From: Novosphingobium sp. FSW06-99
GTDB lineage: Bacteria > Pseudomonadota > Alphaproteobacteria > Sphingomonadales > Sphingomonadaceae
Assembly (NCBI RefSeq): GCF_001519065.1
Contig: NZ_KQ954266.1
Location: 18,184-82,183, forward strand
DNA: 64,000 nt
Reading direction: 5' to 3'
Shown: positions 34,008-43,657 of the stretch, one piece after another
Layout: every line of letters starts with the position of its first letter
How positions within the stretch are numbered: position 1 is the stretch's first letter
Program-made: the position numbers and the translations under genes
The notes under the pieces: model-generated
What the model was told of the DNA's origin: nothing
Database searches by the model: none
What the model saw: the letters and a program-made list of their open reading frames with translations, nothing else

Positions 34008-35732
34008 ATGATCTCGGCTGCGGTCGGTACCAGCCTCGTCGGCTGGGCCATGATCCTCTTATTCGTCGGCCTGTGCATTGCACTGGCCAAACCCGTGGGC
34101 CTGTGGCTGTTTGCGCTGTACGAAGGGCGTGACACCCCGCTGACGCGCGTGCTTGGCCCGGTGGAACGGGGGTTCTATCGCCTGTCCGGTATTGATCCGG
34201 CGCGCGAACAGACCTGGCGGCAATATGCGCTGGCCATGCTGATGTTTCAGCTCGCCACCGCGCTGGTGACGTATGTGCTGTTGCGCCTGCAGGGCGTGCT
34301 GCCATTCAATCCGCGCGGCCTGCCGGGCCTGTCGTCCGACCTGGCAATGAACACCACCATCAGCTTTGTCACCAACACCAACTGGCAGGCCTATGCGGGC
34401 GAAGGCGCGCTGTCGAACCTGTCGCAGATGCTGGCGCTGGTGCCGCACAATTTCCTGTCGGCAGCCACCGGGATCGCGGTCGCGTTTGCGCTGTTCCGCG
34501 GGTTTGCCCGGCGCCAGACGCAATACATCGGCAATTTCTGGGCCGACATGACCCGCGTCACACTCTATCTGCTGCTGCCTTGCGCGGTGGTCTATGCGCT
34601 GGTGCTGGTGGCGGGCGGCGTGCCGCAGACATTTGCCAGCACGATCGATGCCACCACACTCGAAGGCGCGCACCAGACGCTGGTGGTCGGGCCGATTGCC
34701 AGCCAGGAAGCGATCAAGATGCTCGGCACCAATGGTGGCGGGTTCTTCAACGCCAATTCGGCGCATCCGTTCGAAAACCCGACCGCATTGGTCAATTTCC
34801 TGCAGATGCTGTCGATCTTTGCCATCGGCGTCGGGCTGACCTGGTGCTTTGGCAAAGCCGTGGGCGACACGCGCCAGGGCTGGGCCGTGCTGGCGGCGAT
34901 GCTGATCCTGTTCTCTGCCGGTGCCGCCGTGGTCTATTGGGCCGAAGCCAATGGCAACCCCCTGCTCCACCATGCGGGGCTGGCCGGGGCCAACATGGAA
35001 GGCAAGGAGGTGCGCTTTGGCGCCGCCGCCAGCGCACTGTTTGCCGCGGTGACCACTGCCGCCAGTTGCGGCGCGGTCAATGCCATGCACGACAGCTTTA
35101 CCCCGCTGGGCGGTATGATCCCGATGTTCAACATCGAACTGGGTGAAGTGGTCGTTGGCGGCGTCGGCTCGGGCATCTATGGCTTTTTGCTGTTCGCGCT
35201 GCTGGCGGTGTTCATCGCCGGGCTGATGGTCGGGCGCACCCCCGAATATGTCGGCAAAAAGATCGAATCGCGCGAGGTAAAGCTGGCCGTGCTGGCGATC
35301 GTCGTGCTGCCGCTGTGCATTCTGGGTGGCACCGCGCTGTCGAGCGTGCTGGCCGATGGCCTGGCCGGGCCTGCCAACAAGGGGCCGCATGGCTTTTCCG
35401 AGATCCTCTATGCCTTTACCTCGGCCACCGGCAACAACGGGTCGGCGTTTGGCGGGCTCAGCGCCAACACGCCCTATTACAACGGCGCGCTGGCGGTGGC
35501 GATGTGGATCGGGCGGTTTTTCGTGATGGTGCCGGTGCTGGCCATCGCCGGATCGCTCGCCCAAAAGAAATATACCCCTGAATCGGCGGGATCGTTCCCC
35601 ACCACCGGCCCGCTGTGGATCGGATTGCTGGTGGCGATCGTGCTGATTGTCGGCGGGCTGACATTCCTGCCCGCGCTCGCGCTGGGGCCCATCGCCGAAC
35701 ATATGGCGATGCTGGCCGGTTCGACCTTCTGA
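34008..35732 (+). CDS. kdpA: Potassium-transporting ATPase subunit KdpA
   Basis: 574 aa with about ten hydrophobic helices. The four K+-selectivity-loop repeats are visible, including NTTISFVTNTNWQAY, GTNGGGFFNANSAHPFENP, TAASCGAVNAMHDSFTPLGG and TSATGNNGSAFGG. It forms the K+ pore of the P-type KdpFABC pump. Second gene of the core operon, 16 bp before kdpB. Confidence 0.97.
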   Translation: MISAAVGTSLVGWAMILLFVGLCIALAKPVGLWLFALYEGRDTPLTRVLGPVERGFYRLSGIDPAREQTWRQYALAMLMFQLATALVTYVLLRLQGVLPFNPRGLPGLSSDLAMNTTISFVTNTNWQAYAGEGALSNLSQMLALVPHNFLSAATGIAVAFALFRGFARRQTQYIGNFWADMTRVTLYLLLPCAVVYALVLVAGGVPQTFASTIDATTLEGAHQTLVVGPIASQEAIKMLGTNGGGFFNANSAHPFENPTALVNFLQMLSIFAIGVGLTWCFGKAVGDTRQGWAVLAAMLILFSAGAAVVYWAEANGNPLLHHAGLAGANMEGKEVRFGAAASALFAAVTTAASCGAVNAMHDSFTPLGGMIPMFNIELGEVVVGGVGSGIYGFLLFALLAVFIAGLMVGRTPEYVGKKIESREVKLAVLAIVVLPLCILGGTALSSVLADGLAGPANKGPHGFSEILYAFTSATGNNGSAFGGLSANTPYYNGALAVAMWIGRFFVMVPVLAIAGSLAQKKYTPESAGSFPTTGPLWIGLLVAIVLIVGGLTFLPALALGPIAEHMAMLAGSTF

Positions 35733-35748
35733 TCCGGACACACATCAC

Positions 35749-37779
35749 ATGTCTACGCACACCCCCACCTCGATGTTTTCACCGGCGCTGGTCGTACCCG
35801 CGATCGGGGAATCGTTTCGCAAACTCGATCCGCGCCAGTTGATCCGCAATCCGGTGATGTTCACCACGGCGGTCGTCTCGGTCCTGCTGACCGTGCTGCT
35901 GGTGCTCGGCCAGACCCCGCTCGCCATCGGCTTTCAACTGCAACTGATCGTCTGGCTGTGGCTGACCGTGCTGTTCGGCACGTTTGCCGAAGCGCTGGCC
36001 GAAGGGCGTGGCCGCGCCCAGGCCGCCAGTTTGCGCGCCACGCGCAGCGAACTGAGCGGCAAGCGGCTGAAGGGCAATGGCGATGCCTTTGACCTGGTGC
36101 CCGCCAGCACGCTGGCCAAGGACGATCTGGTGCTGGTCGAAACCGGCGACCTGATCCCCGCCGATGGCGAAGTCGTGGCCGGGGTCGCCTCGGTCAACGA
36201 AGCGGCGATCACCGGCGAATCCGCGCCCGTGATCCGCGAGGCAGGCGGCGATCGCAGCGCCGTCACCGCCGGAACGCGGGTGATTTCCGACCATATCCGC
36301 GTGCGCATCACGCAAGAGCCCGGCCAGGGCTTTCTCGACCGCATGATCGCACTGGTCGAAGGTGCGCAGCGCCAGAAAACCCCCAATGAAATCGCGCTGA
36401 CCATCCTGCTGGTCGGGCTGACGATCATCTTTCTGATCGCAGTGTCGACGATCCCCGCGCTGTCGGCCTATGCCAACGGGCACATCACGGTGGCGGTGCT
36501 TGCCGCGCTGCTGATCACGCTGATCCCGACCACGATTGCCGCGCTGCTGTCGGCCATCGGCATCGCCGGGATGGACCGGCTGGTGCGTTTCAACGTGCTG
36601 GCCAAATCGGGCCGCGCGGTCGAAGCGGCGGGCGATATCGACGTGTTGCTGCTCGACAAGACCGGCACGATCACCGTGGGCGACCGCGCCGCATCGGAAT
36701 TCCGTCCCTTGCTGGGCGTTTCGGGCGAAGAGCTCGCCAATGCCGCGCTCTATGCCAGCCTGGCCGATGAAACTCCCGAAGGGCGCAGCGTGGTCATCCT
36801 GGCGCGCGAACGCCATGCGATGACCGCAGACCTGCCCGCCGATGCCGAGATCATCCCGTTCACCGCGCAGACGCGGCTGTCGGGGATCAATACCGGCCAG
36901 CGGCAGATCCAGAAAGGCGCGATCGATTCGATCATCCGTGCCAACCCGTTGGCCAGCGAGGCCGCCCGCGCCGAACTGGTGCGCAATGCCGAAGAGATCG
37001 CCCGGCTGGGCCAGACCCCGCTGGGCGTGGCCGAAAACGGCCGCCTGCTCGGGGTGATCGCGCTCAAGGACGTGATCAAGGCCGGGGTGCGCGAACGGTT
37101 CGTCGAATTGCGCCGCATGGGCATCCGCACGGTGATGATCACCGGCGACAACCCGCTGACCGCCGCCGCGATCGCCGCCGAAGCCGGGGTCGACGATTTC
37201 CTGGCCGAGGCCACCCCAGAAGACAAGCTGGCGCTGATCCGCAAGGAACAGCAAGGCGGGCGTCTGGTGGCGATGTGCGGCGATGGCACCAACGATGCGC
37301 CCGCCCTGGCGCAGGCCGATGTCGGCGTGGCGATGAACACCGGCACGCAGGCCGCGCGCGAGGCGGGCAACATGGTCGATCTCGACAGCGATCCGACCAA
37401 GCTGATCGAGATCGTCGGGCTGGGCAAGCAGTTGCTGATGACACGCGGCGCGCTGACCACGTTTTCGGTGGCCAACGACGTGGCCAAGTATTTCGCGATC
37501 ATCCCGGCGATGTTCATCGTGGTCTATCCGGGTCTGCGCGCGCTCAACGTGATGCATCTGGCCAGCCCGCAATCGGCAATCCTGTCGGCGATCATCTTCA
37601 ACGCGCTGATCATCCCGATGCTGGTGCCGCTGGCGCTGCGCGGGGTAACCTATCGCCCAGCAGGCGCCGGACAATTGCTCGCGCGCAACCTGGCCATCTA
37701 TGGCGCGGGTGGGCTGATCGCACCATTCATCGGCATCAAGGCGATCGACATCGCCGTTTCCGCCCTGCATCTGGCCTGA
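35749..37779 (+). CDS. kdpB: Potassium-transporting ATPase ATP-binding subunit KdpB
   Basis: 676 aa P-type ATPase. The phosphorylated Asp is residue 303 in LLLDKTGTITVGD; the A-domain TGES motif (AAITGESAPV), the hinge GDGTNDAPALAQADVG and the N-domain KGA region (QKGAIDSI) are intact. Energises K+ import with KdpA and KdpC. Confidence 0.97.
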   Translation: MSTHTPTSMFSPALVVPAIGESFRKLDPRQLIRNPVMFTTAVVSVLLTVLLVLGQTPLAIGFQLQLIVWLWLTVLFGTFAEALAEGRGRAQAASLRATRSELSGKRLKGNGDAFDLVPASTLAKDDLVLVETGDLIPADGEVVAGVASVNEAAITGESAPVIREAGGDRSAVTAGTRVISDHIRVRITQEPGQGFLDRMIALVEGAQRQKTPNEIALTILLVGLTIIFLIAVSTIPALSAYANGHITVAVLAALLITLIPTTIAALLSAIGIAGMDRLVRFNVLAKSGRAVEAAGDIDVLLLDKTGTITVGDRAASEFRPLLGVSGEELANAALYASLADETPEGRSVVILARERHAMTADLPADAEIIPFTAQTRLSGINTGQRQIQKGAIDSIIRANPLASEAARAELVRNAEEIARLGQTPLGVAENGRLLGVIALKDVIKAGVRERFVELRRMGIRTVMITGDNPLTAAAIAAEAGVDDFLAEATPEDKLALIRKEQQGGRLVAMCGDGTNDAPALAQADVGVAMNTGTQAAREAGNMVDLDSDPTKLIEIVGLGKQLLMTRGALTTFSVANDVAKYFAIIPAMFIVVYPGLRALNVMHLASPQSAILSAIIFNALIIPMLVPLALRGVTYRPAGAGQLLARNLAIYGAGGLIAPFIGIKAIDIAVSALHLA

Positions 37780-37791
37780 GGACCAAGCGCC

Positions 37792-38373
37792 ATGTTCAAC
37801 GATTTCATCCAGGCCACCCGCCCTGCCCTCGTGCTGACCACGGCGCTGTTCGCGCTCACCGGGCTGGCCTATCCGGCGGCGATCACCGGGGTTGCCCAAC
37901 TGGCCTTTCCGCACCAGGCCAATGGTTCGCTGATCACGCGGGGTGACCATGTGATCGGGTCCGAGCTGATCGCGCAAGGCTTTGCCGGGCCCGGCTATTT
38001 CCACCCGCGCCCGTCGGCGGCGGGCAAAGGCTATGACCCGACACAGTCGGGCGGATCGAACCTGGGCCCGACATCCAAACCGCTGGTCGACCGGGTAACC
38101 GCCGATGTGAAAGCCAATCCCGGCGCGCCGGTCGATCTGCTGACCACGTCGGGATCGGGGCTCGATCCCGATATCAGCCCCGAAGCCGCCGAATGGCAGG
38201 TGGGCCGTGTGGCCCTCGCGCGCCATCTGCCCGAACCCAAAGTGGTCATGCTGGTCGAACAAAACGTTGAATTGCCGCTGTTCGGCATTATCGGCGAACC
38301 GCGCGTCAATGTGTTGAAGCTCAATCTCGCGCTCGACAAGCTGACCGGTGAAGGCGCACATAGCACCCCATGA
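37792..38373 (+). CDS. kdpC: Potassium-transporting ATPase subunit KdpC
   Basis: 193 aa with one N-terminal membrane helix (LTTALFALTGLAYPAAITGV) and a periplasmic domain carrying the family blocks GSELIAQGF, YFHPRPSAAG and TTSGSGLDPDISPEAA. It lies 12 bp after kdpB, and its stop overlaps the kdpD start by 4 bp. Confidence 0.96.
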   Translation: MFNDFIQATRPALVLTTALFALTGLAYPAAITGVAQLAFPHQANGSLITRGDHVIGSELIAQGFAGPGYFHPRPSAAGKGYDPTQSGGSNLGPTSKPLVDRVTADVKANPGAPVDLLTTSGSGLDPDISPEAAEWQVGRVALARHLPEPKVVMLVEQNVELPLFGIIGEPRVNVLKLNLALDKLTGEGAHSTP

Positions 38374-41105
38374 ACGAACCGCCCCGTCCCGATCCCGATG
38401 CCCTGTTGCGAACACTGGCGCTGGGCAGCGGTGCGACCACCGGGCACGGCAAGGCGGGGGCGGGCGAAACCGCGCGCGGCCGGCTGAAAGTCTTCCTCGG
38501 CGCCGCGCCGGGCGTCGGCAAGACTTGCGAAATGCTCGACGATGCGGCGGCCCGCGCCAGGGCGGGCATCGATGTGGTGATCGGCCTGGTCGAAACGCAT
38601 GGCCGGCTTGAAACCATTGCGCGCACCACCGGGTTTGAAACGGTCGCGCGCAAGGCGATCGAACACCATGGCCGCGTGCTTGAAGAACTGGATATCGACG
38701 CGGTGCTGGCGCGGCGGCCCGCGCTGGTGCTGGTCGACGAACTGGCGCACACCAACGCGCCGGGCTGCCGCCATGACAAACGGTATCAGGATGTCGAGGA
38801 AATCCTGGATGCCGGGATCGATGTCTATTCGACGCTCAACATCCAGCACCTGGAAAGCCTGAACGATGTGGTCGCCTCGTTCACCCGCGTGCGGGTGCGC
38901 GAAACCCTGCCCGATCGCGTGCTCGAACAGGCCGAACTGGAAATCGTCGACCTGCCGCCCGACGAACTGATCGAGCGGCTGCGCGATGGCAAAGTCTATG
39001 TGCCCGAAGAAGCCAGCCGCGCGCTGGCGCATTTCTTTTCCAAATCGAACCTGTCGGCGTTGCGTGAACTGGTGCTGCGCCGCGCCGCGCAGGCGATCGA
39101 CGCGCAAATGCTCGACCATGTGCGCGCCCATGCGCTGGGCGGAAAATGGGCGGCGGGCGAACGGCTGGTGGTCGCGGTGTCGGAACACCCCGGCACCGTG
39201 TCGCTGGTGCGTTCGGCCAAGCGCATGGCCGATGCGCTGGGCGCGCCGTGGACCGCGCTGCATGTCGAAACCACGCGCGACCTCGCGCTGTCCGACGCCG
39301 AGGCGCAACAGTTGGCGACCACGCTCGAACTGGCGCAGCATCTGGGCGGGCAGACCGCGACAATTCCCGCTGAATCGGTAACCGAGGGGCTGTCGACGTT
39401 TCTCGACGAAGCACGCGCGACGCAGTTGATCCTGGGCAAGGCGCGGCGCTCGCACTGGCACGAATGGCGCCATGGCTCGGTGGTCGATCGCATGGTGCGC
39501 CACGCATCCGGCGTGGCCGTGCATGTGCTGACACTCGATGACGAGCCCACGCCGCGACGCACATCGATCGCGCAGCGGATCGCGCCCAACCGCTGGGGTT
39601 CGCTGTTCGGCTATGGCGTGTCGCTGCTGCTGGTGGTGCTGGTCACGCTGATCGGCCATTCGATCGCGGGGCTGGGCAATGTCACCAACATCGCGTTGCT
39701 CTTTTTGCTGCCGGTGCTGGTCGCGGCGACGCGGTACGGCCTGCGGACCGGGCTCGCGACCGGGCTGGCGTCGTCGCTCGCTTACAATTTCTTTTTCATT
39801 CCACCGGTCTACACCTTCACGATTGCCGATCCGCAAAACCTGATCACGGTGATGGTGCTGCTCGGCGTTGCCGTGCTGGTCAGCCAGATGGCCTCACGCG
39901 TGCGCGATCATGCCATGCTGGCGCGCCAGAGCGCGGCGCAGAACAGCGCGCTGGCCGGCTTTGCCCGACACCTGACCGCGATCACCAGCGAGACCGAACT
40001 GGGCCAGGTGCTCTGCGCCGAGGTGGCGCGTCTGCTCGATGTGCGCGCGGTGCTGCTGTTGCCCGAAGACGGCCAGTTGGCGGTGCGCGCGGCAATCCCG
40101 CCCGAAGACCGCATGGAAACACTTGAACATGCCGCTGCGCGCTGGGCGTTTGACAACGACCGCCGCGCCGGGCGTGGTTCGGAAACGCTGAGCGCGTGCG
40201 AATGGCTGTTCACTCCGGTCAATGCCGGCGGACGCGTGCTCGGCGTGCTGGGCATCGCGCGTGCCGACACCGCAACGCCGCTGCGCACCGATCAGATGCC
40301 GCTCCTGTCCAGCCTGCTCGATCAGGCCGGGCTGGCGCTCGAACGCATCCTGCTCGAAGGCGAAATGACCAGCGTGGTCAAACTGCGCGAACAGGACCGG
40401 TTGCGCACTGCACTGCTGTCGTCGGTCAGCCACGACTTGCGCACGCCGTTGACGTCAATCATCGGCAATCTGGATGCGATCACGCCCGCTGATCCGGTGC
40501 AGGCGGAACAGTTGGCCAGCGCACGCGCCGAGGCCGGTCGCCTGCGCGGGTTTGTCGCCAATCTGCTCGACATGGCGCGGATCGAGGCGGGCGTACTGAC
40601 CCGCACCAGCGAACCGGTCGATCTGGCCGATGCCATCGCCAGCGCGGTGCACGATCTGCGCGGGCGCCTGGCCGACAATCCGATCCGCATGGATGTCTCG
40701 CCCGATCTGCCGTTTGTCCATGTCGATCCGCAACTGTTTCACCAGAGCCTGATCAACCTGATCGACAACGCCGCCAAATATGGCGAGCCGGGCACGCCCA
40801 TCACGATTGCCGCACAGCGCGAGCGCGGCGCGCTGACGCTGATGGTCGAAGACCAGGGCCCGGGCCTGCCGCCGGGCGAGGAGGACCGCATTTTCGAGAC
40901 TTTCGCCCGCATCGAAGGGTCCGATCGCAAGGGCGGTACCGGACTGGGCCTGGCCATCGTGCGCGGGTTCTGCACCGCCATGGGTCTGACGGTAACCGCC
41001 AGCAATCGCAGCGATGGCAAACAGGGCGCCTGTTTTACCATTCGCTTTGACGAAGCCCACCTCACCAATGCCGAAGCCGTGCGGGCCGAAGGGGATCAGA
41101 CATGA
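38370..41105 (+). CDS. kdpD: Osmosensitive K+ channel histidine kinase KdpD
   Basis: 911 aa. N-terminal KdpD domain with Walker A (GAAPGVGKTCEML) and DELAHTNAPGCRH, a USP-like domain (about 250-370), four short membrane helices (about 400-510, with VATRYGLRTGLATGLASSLAYNF), a GAF-like region, then HisKA (SSVSHDLRTPLTSIIGNLD, phospho-acceptor His) and HATPase (NLIDNAAKYGEPG, DQGPGLP, GGTGLGLAIVRGF). It senses low K+ or turgor and phosphorylates KdpE. Both ends overlap neighbours by 4 bp. Confidence 0.96.
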   Translation: MNEPPRPDPDALLRTLALGSGATTGHGKAGAGETARGRLKVFLGAAPGVGKTCEMLDDAAARARAGIDVVIGLVETHGRLETIARTTGFETVARKAIEHHGRVLEELDIDAVLARRPALVLVDELAHTNAPGCRHDKRYQDVEEILDAGIDVYSTLNIQHLESLNDVVASFTRVRVRETLPDRVLEQAELEIVDLPPDELIERLRDGKVYVPEEASRALAHFFSKSNLSALRELVLRRAAQAIDAQMLDHVRAHALGGKWAAGERLVVAVSEHPGTVSLVRSAKRMADALGAPWTALHVETTRDLALSDAEAQQLATTLELAQHLGGQTATIPAESVTEGLSTFLDEARATQLILGKARRSHWHEWRHGSVVDRMVRHASGVAVHVLTLDDEPTPRRTSIAQRIAPNRWGSLFGYGVSLLLVVLVTLIGHSIAGLGNVTNIALLFLLPVLVAATRYGLRTGLATGLASSLAYNFFFIPPVYTFTIADPQNLITVMVLLGVAVLVSQMASRVRDHAMLARQSAAQNSALAGFARHLTAITSETELGQVLCAEVARLLDVRAVLLLPEDGQLAVRAAIPPEDRMETLEHAAARWAFDNDRRAGRGSETLSACEWLFTPVNAGGRVLGVLGIARADTATPLRTDQMPLLSSLLDQAGLALERILLEGEMTSVVKLREQDRLRTALLSSVSHDLRTPLTSIIGNLDAITPADPVQAEQLASARAEAGRLRGFVANLLDMARIEAGVLTRTSEPVDLADAIASAVHDLRGRLADNPIRMDVSPDLPFVHVDPQLFHQSLINLIDNAAKYGEPGTPITIAAQRERGALTLMVEDQGPGLPPGEEDRIFETFARIEGSDRKGGTGLGLAIVRGFCTAMGLTVTASNRSDGKQGACFTIRFDEAHLTNAEAVRAEGDQT

Positions 41106-41782
41106 AACCGGTGCGCGTGCTGGTGGTCGAAGACGATGCGGCGATCCGCCGCCTGTTGCACACCGCGCTGACCCGATCGGGTTATCAGGTGATCGAGGCC
41201 GCCGACGCGCGCGCCGCGCTGGCCTCGCTATCTATCGACAAGCCCGAGGCGGTGCTGCTCGATCTGGGCCTGCCCGATCGCGACGGGCTGGAACTGGTGC
41301 CGCTGATCAAGGCCGCGGGCGTCGCGCTGATCGTGGTGTCGGCGCGTGGCGAGACCGACCAGAAAGTGGCCGCGCTGGACCTGGGCGCCGATGACTATGT
41401 GATCAAGCCGTTCGACAGCGAGGAACTGCATGCGCGGCTGCGCACCGCGCTGCGCCACCGGCTGGCGGCAACCAGCCAGTCGTCGCGGGTCGTGCTGGGC
41501 GATGTGGCGATCGACCTGTCGGCGCGGCTGGTCACGCGCGGCGGCGAGGAAGTGCACCTGACCCCCAAGGAATACGGCATGATCGCCGAACTCGCGCGCC
41601 ACCCCGGTCGCGTGATCACCCATGCGCAACTGCTGCGCGCGGTATGGGGCCCGGGCCACGAACACGACGTCGAATACTTGCGCGTCGCCGCACGCGGCAT
41701 CCGCCGCAAGCTGGAGGCCGATCCGGCAACGCCGATGCTGCTGCGCAACGAGCCCGGCGTGGGGTATCGGCTCGCGGGATAA
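41102..41782 (+). CDS. kdpE: Response regulator KdpE
   Basis: 226 aa OmpR/PhoB type. Receiver domain: acidic pair in VVEDDAAIRRLL, phospho-Asp in AVLLDLGLPDRDG and Lys in DYVIKPFD. The C-terminal winged helix has HLTPKEYGMIAELARHPGRV and ends GVGYRLAG. It activates the kdp operon from which it is coexpressed (4-bp overlap with kdpD). Confidence 0.96.
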   Translation: MKPVRVLVVEDDAAIRRLLHTALTRSGYQVIEAADARAALASLSIDKPEAVLLDLGLPDRDGLELVPLIKAAGVALIVVSARGETDQKVAALDLGADDYVIKPFDSEELHARLRTALRHRLAATSQSSRVVLGDVAIDLSARLVTRGGEEVHLTPKEYGMIAELARHPGRVITHAQLLRAVWGPGHEHDVEYLRVAARGIRRKLEADPATPMLLRNEPGVGYRLAG

Positions 41783-41822
41783 AACGATAAGTGCGGGCAT
41801 CCATTCAGAATGGAGACCTTCA

Positions 41823-42302
41823 ATGAGCCGATTCTTACTGTTAGCTTCGCTGGCACTGATACCGAATTCGGCATTTGCACAAGAGGCTGGCAATCGACTC
41901 TACCTGTTATGCGATGGTGGCGGCACTGCAAACAAAGCAGATGGTTCATTTGCACAAGGCTGGAACAACCACGGGGGTACCAGCAGCGCACTGGCGATTG
42001 GTCACGCTACCGTTGGTTTTGAAGATCAATTGCAGATTTGGATCGAAGGGAATGCAGGCAAGGCAAGAATGCCGCGAAGCATGCTGCCGAAGCTTCATGG
42101 CGGTGAAGGCGGCTGGTTTGAAATCAGCGATGTCGTGGTCGCAGACAGAGAAATAACTGGCACAGTTCGAGTGAATTTTGCAAACCACCCAAAGTTGATA
42201 CTCGATAGATTAGCTGGGACGATAACTCTTTCTGGAAAGGTGGGCAATTTCAACGGTCGCTGTCGAAAATTTGATCCAGCGACCGCTGAAAAAGCTTTCT
42301 GA
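41823..42302 (+). CDS. Small secreted hypothetical protein
   Basis: 159 aa from ATG 41823 with a signal peptide (MSRFLLLASLALIPNSAFAQ). The mature protein has many Gly/Asn turns and beta-type alternation (GNRLYLLCDGGGTANKADGS, GWFEISDVVVADREITGTV, LDRLAGTITLSGKVG) and two cysteines. No family recognised. The stretch is visibly less GC-rich than the genes on either side and uses more AT-ending codons, so it may be a newer acquisition. Convergent with the ABC ATPase gene, 9 bp apart. Confidence 0.7.
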   Translation: MSRFLLLASLALIPNSAFAQEAGNRLYLLCDGGGTANKADGSFAQGWNNHGGTSSALAIGHATVGFEDQLQIWIEGNAGKARMPRSMLPKLHGGEGGWFEISDVVVADREITGTVRVNFANHPKLILDRLAGTITLSGKVGNFNGRCRKFDPATAEKAF

Positions 42303-42311
42303 AAAAACCGG

Positions 42312-43619
42312 TCAGTGCTGGTCTTCCAGGCTGAAGCGGTCGTCGTCTTCGTCATAGGCGAACACTTCGGCATAGCGGCCCCACAAGGTGACCGTGCGCA
42401 GCGTTTCGTCGGCGTAGTCTTCGCTCATATAGTCTTCCAGCTCGTCGCGGAAGCGGCGCGCCGGGGCTTCGTGGCTGGCGCGTTCGTCGAGCACGCGGCG
42501 AATGTGCTGGACCAGCGGCACATGCTGGCTCAACGCCTGGGCAAACAGCGCCTTGCGCTGGTCGACATCGCCCTGGGCATAGCGCCGCGCCGATGGGGTA
42601 AGCACCAGTTCGGCGCCGCGCAGTTCGGCAAAGCGCAGCAATTGCAGCGTTTCGGCCATCGGGAACAGTTCGTCGGCTTCCAGTTGCAGCGAATCCGCCA
42701 GTTCCGACATGCTGGCCTTGCCATCGAACGGCGTGCCGTCGACTTCCTCGATCAACCCGGCGATCGAGTTGGTCGATACGCGCGGCAGCACCATGGCGAT
42801 GCCGGTGCCGGGGAACACGCCGTCGCGCATCGGTGCGGTCATTTCGGTGCGTGCGGTCATGCGCGCATAGATATCGTCGACCAGCGCGCGGAACGCCGGA
42901 TCGAGCCGGTCGCGCGGCTGCGGCAGATCGACCTTGATTTCGGCCACCACCCGCCCGGGATTGGACGAGAACACCAGGATGCGGTCGCACATCAGCACCG
43001 CTTCCTCGATATTGTGGGTGACGATCAGGATTGACTTGATCGGCACGCGCCCTTCCGACCACAGATCGAGCAGATCGGTGCGCAGCGTTTCGGCGGTCAG
43101 CACGTCGAGCGCGGAAAACGGCTCATCCATCAGCAGCAGCGAAGGATTGACCACCAGCGCGCGCGCCAGCCCGACGCGCTGGCGCATGCCGCCTGACAGT
43201 TCCTTGGGATACGCGTTTTCAAACCCGTCGAGCCCGATCAGGTCGATCGCCGCGATGGCGCGCGCGCGCGCTTCTGCGGCGGGCACTTTTTGCGCCTCCA
43301 ACCCCAGTTCGACGTTTTCGAGCACGGTCAGCCACGGAAACAGCGCAAACGTCTGGAACACCATCGCCACCGACGGATCGGCCACATCGGGCCCCGGCAC
43401 CAGCCGCGCAATGCCCTTGCTCGGACGGATCAGCCCGGCAATCGAGCGCAAAAGGGTCGATTTGCCCGAGCCGGAACGGCCTAGCAGCCCGACGATCTCA
43501 CCCTGCGTCAGCTCAAGATTGACGTCATCCAGCACGAGGTGTTCCTCGCCGGTATAAAAATGCTTCAGGCCTTTGACTTCGACCAGCAGCGGCTTTGCGT
43601 CAGTTGCAACGGTGGCCAT
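42312..43619 (-). CDS. NitT/TauT-type ABC transporter ATP-binding protein with C-terminal AAA-associated domain
   Basis: 435 aa. Residues 10-260 are an ABC ATPase (Walker A GRSGSGKST, signature ELSGGMRQRVGLARAL, Walker B LLLMDEPFSALD) of the nitrate/sulfonate/taurine importer class. Residues about 275-420 form the C-terminal AAA-associated domain (STNSIAGLIEEVDG, SMSELADSLQLEADELFPMAETLQLL). Last gene of the porin-MgtC-permease-ATPase operon. No binding-protein gene is present. Substrate unknown; metal or anion import fits the context. Confidence 0.88.
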   Translation of the reverse strand: MATVATDAKPLLVEVKGLKHFYTGEEHLVLDDVNLELTQGEIVGLLGRSGSGKSTLLRSIAGLIRPSKGIARLVPGPDVADPSVAMVFQTFALFPWLTVLENVELGLEAQKVPAAEARARAIAAIDLIGLDGFENAYPKELSGGMRQRVGLARALVVNPSLLLMDEPFSALDVLTAETLRTDLLDLWSEGRVPIKSILIVTHNIEEAVLMCDRILVFSSNPGRVVAEIKVDLPQPRDRLDPAFRALVDDIYARMTARTEMTAPMRDGVFPGTGIAMVLPRVSTNSIAGLIEEVDGTPFDGKASMSELADSLQLEADELFPMAETLQLLRFAELRGAELVLTPSARRYAQGDVDQRKALFAQALSQHVPLVQHIRRVLDERASHEAPARRFRDELEDYMSEDYADETLRTVTLWGRYAEVFAYDEDDDRFSLEDQH

Positions 43620-43657
43620 GGGCGGTGCTTCCTATCGTGAAAATCGGGGAGATCGGA

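Noticed and set aside
35779..38415. 878-aa minus-strand ORF
   Set aside because: Antisense of kdpB/kdpC with composition typical of high-GC shadows.
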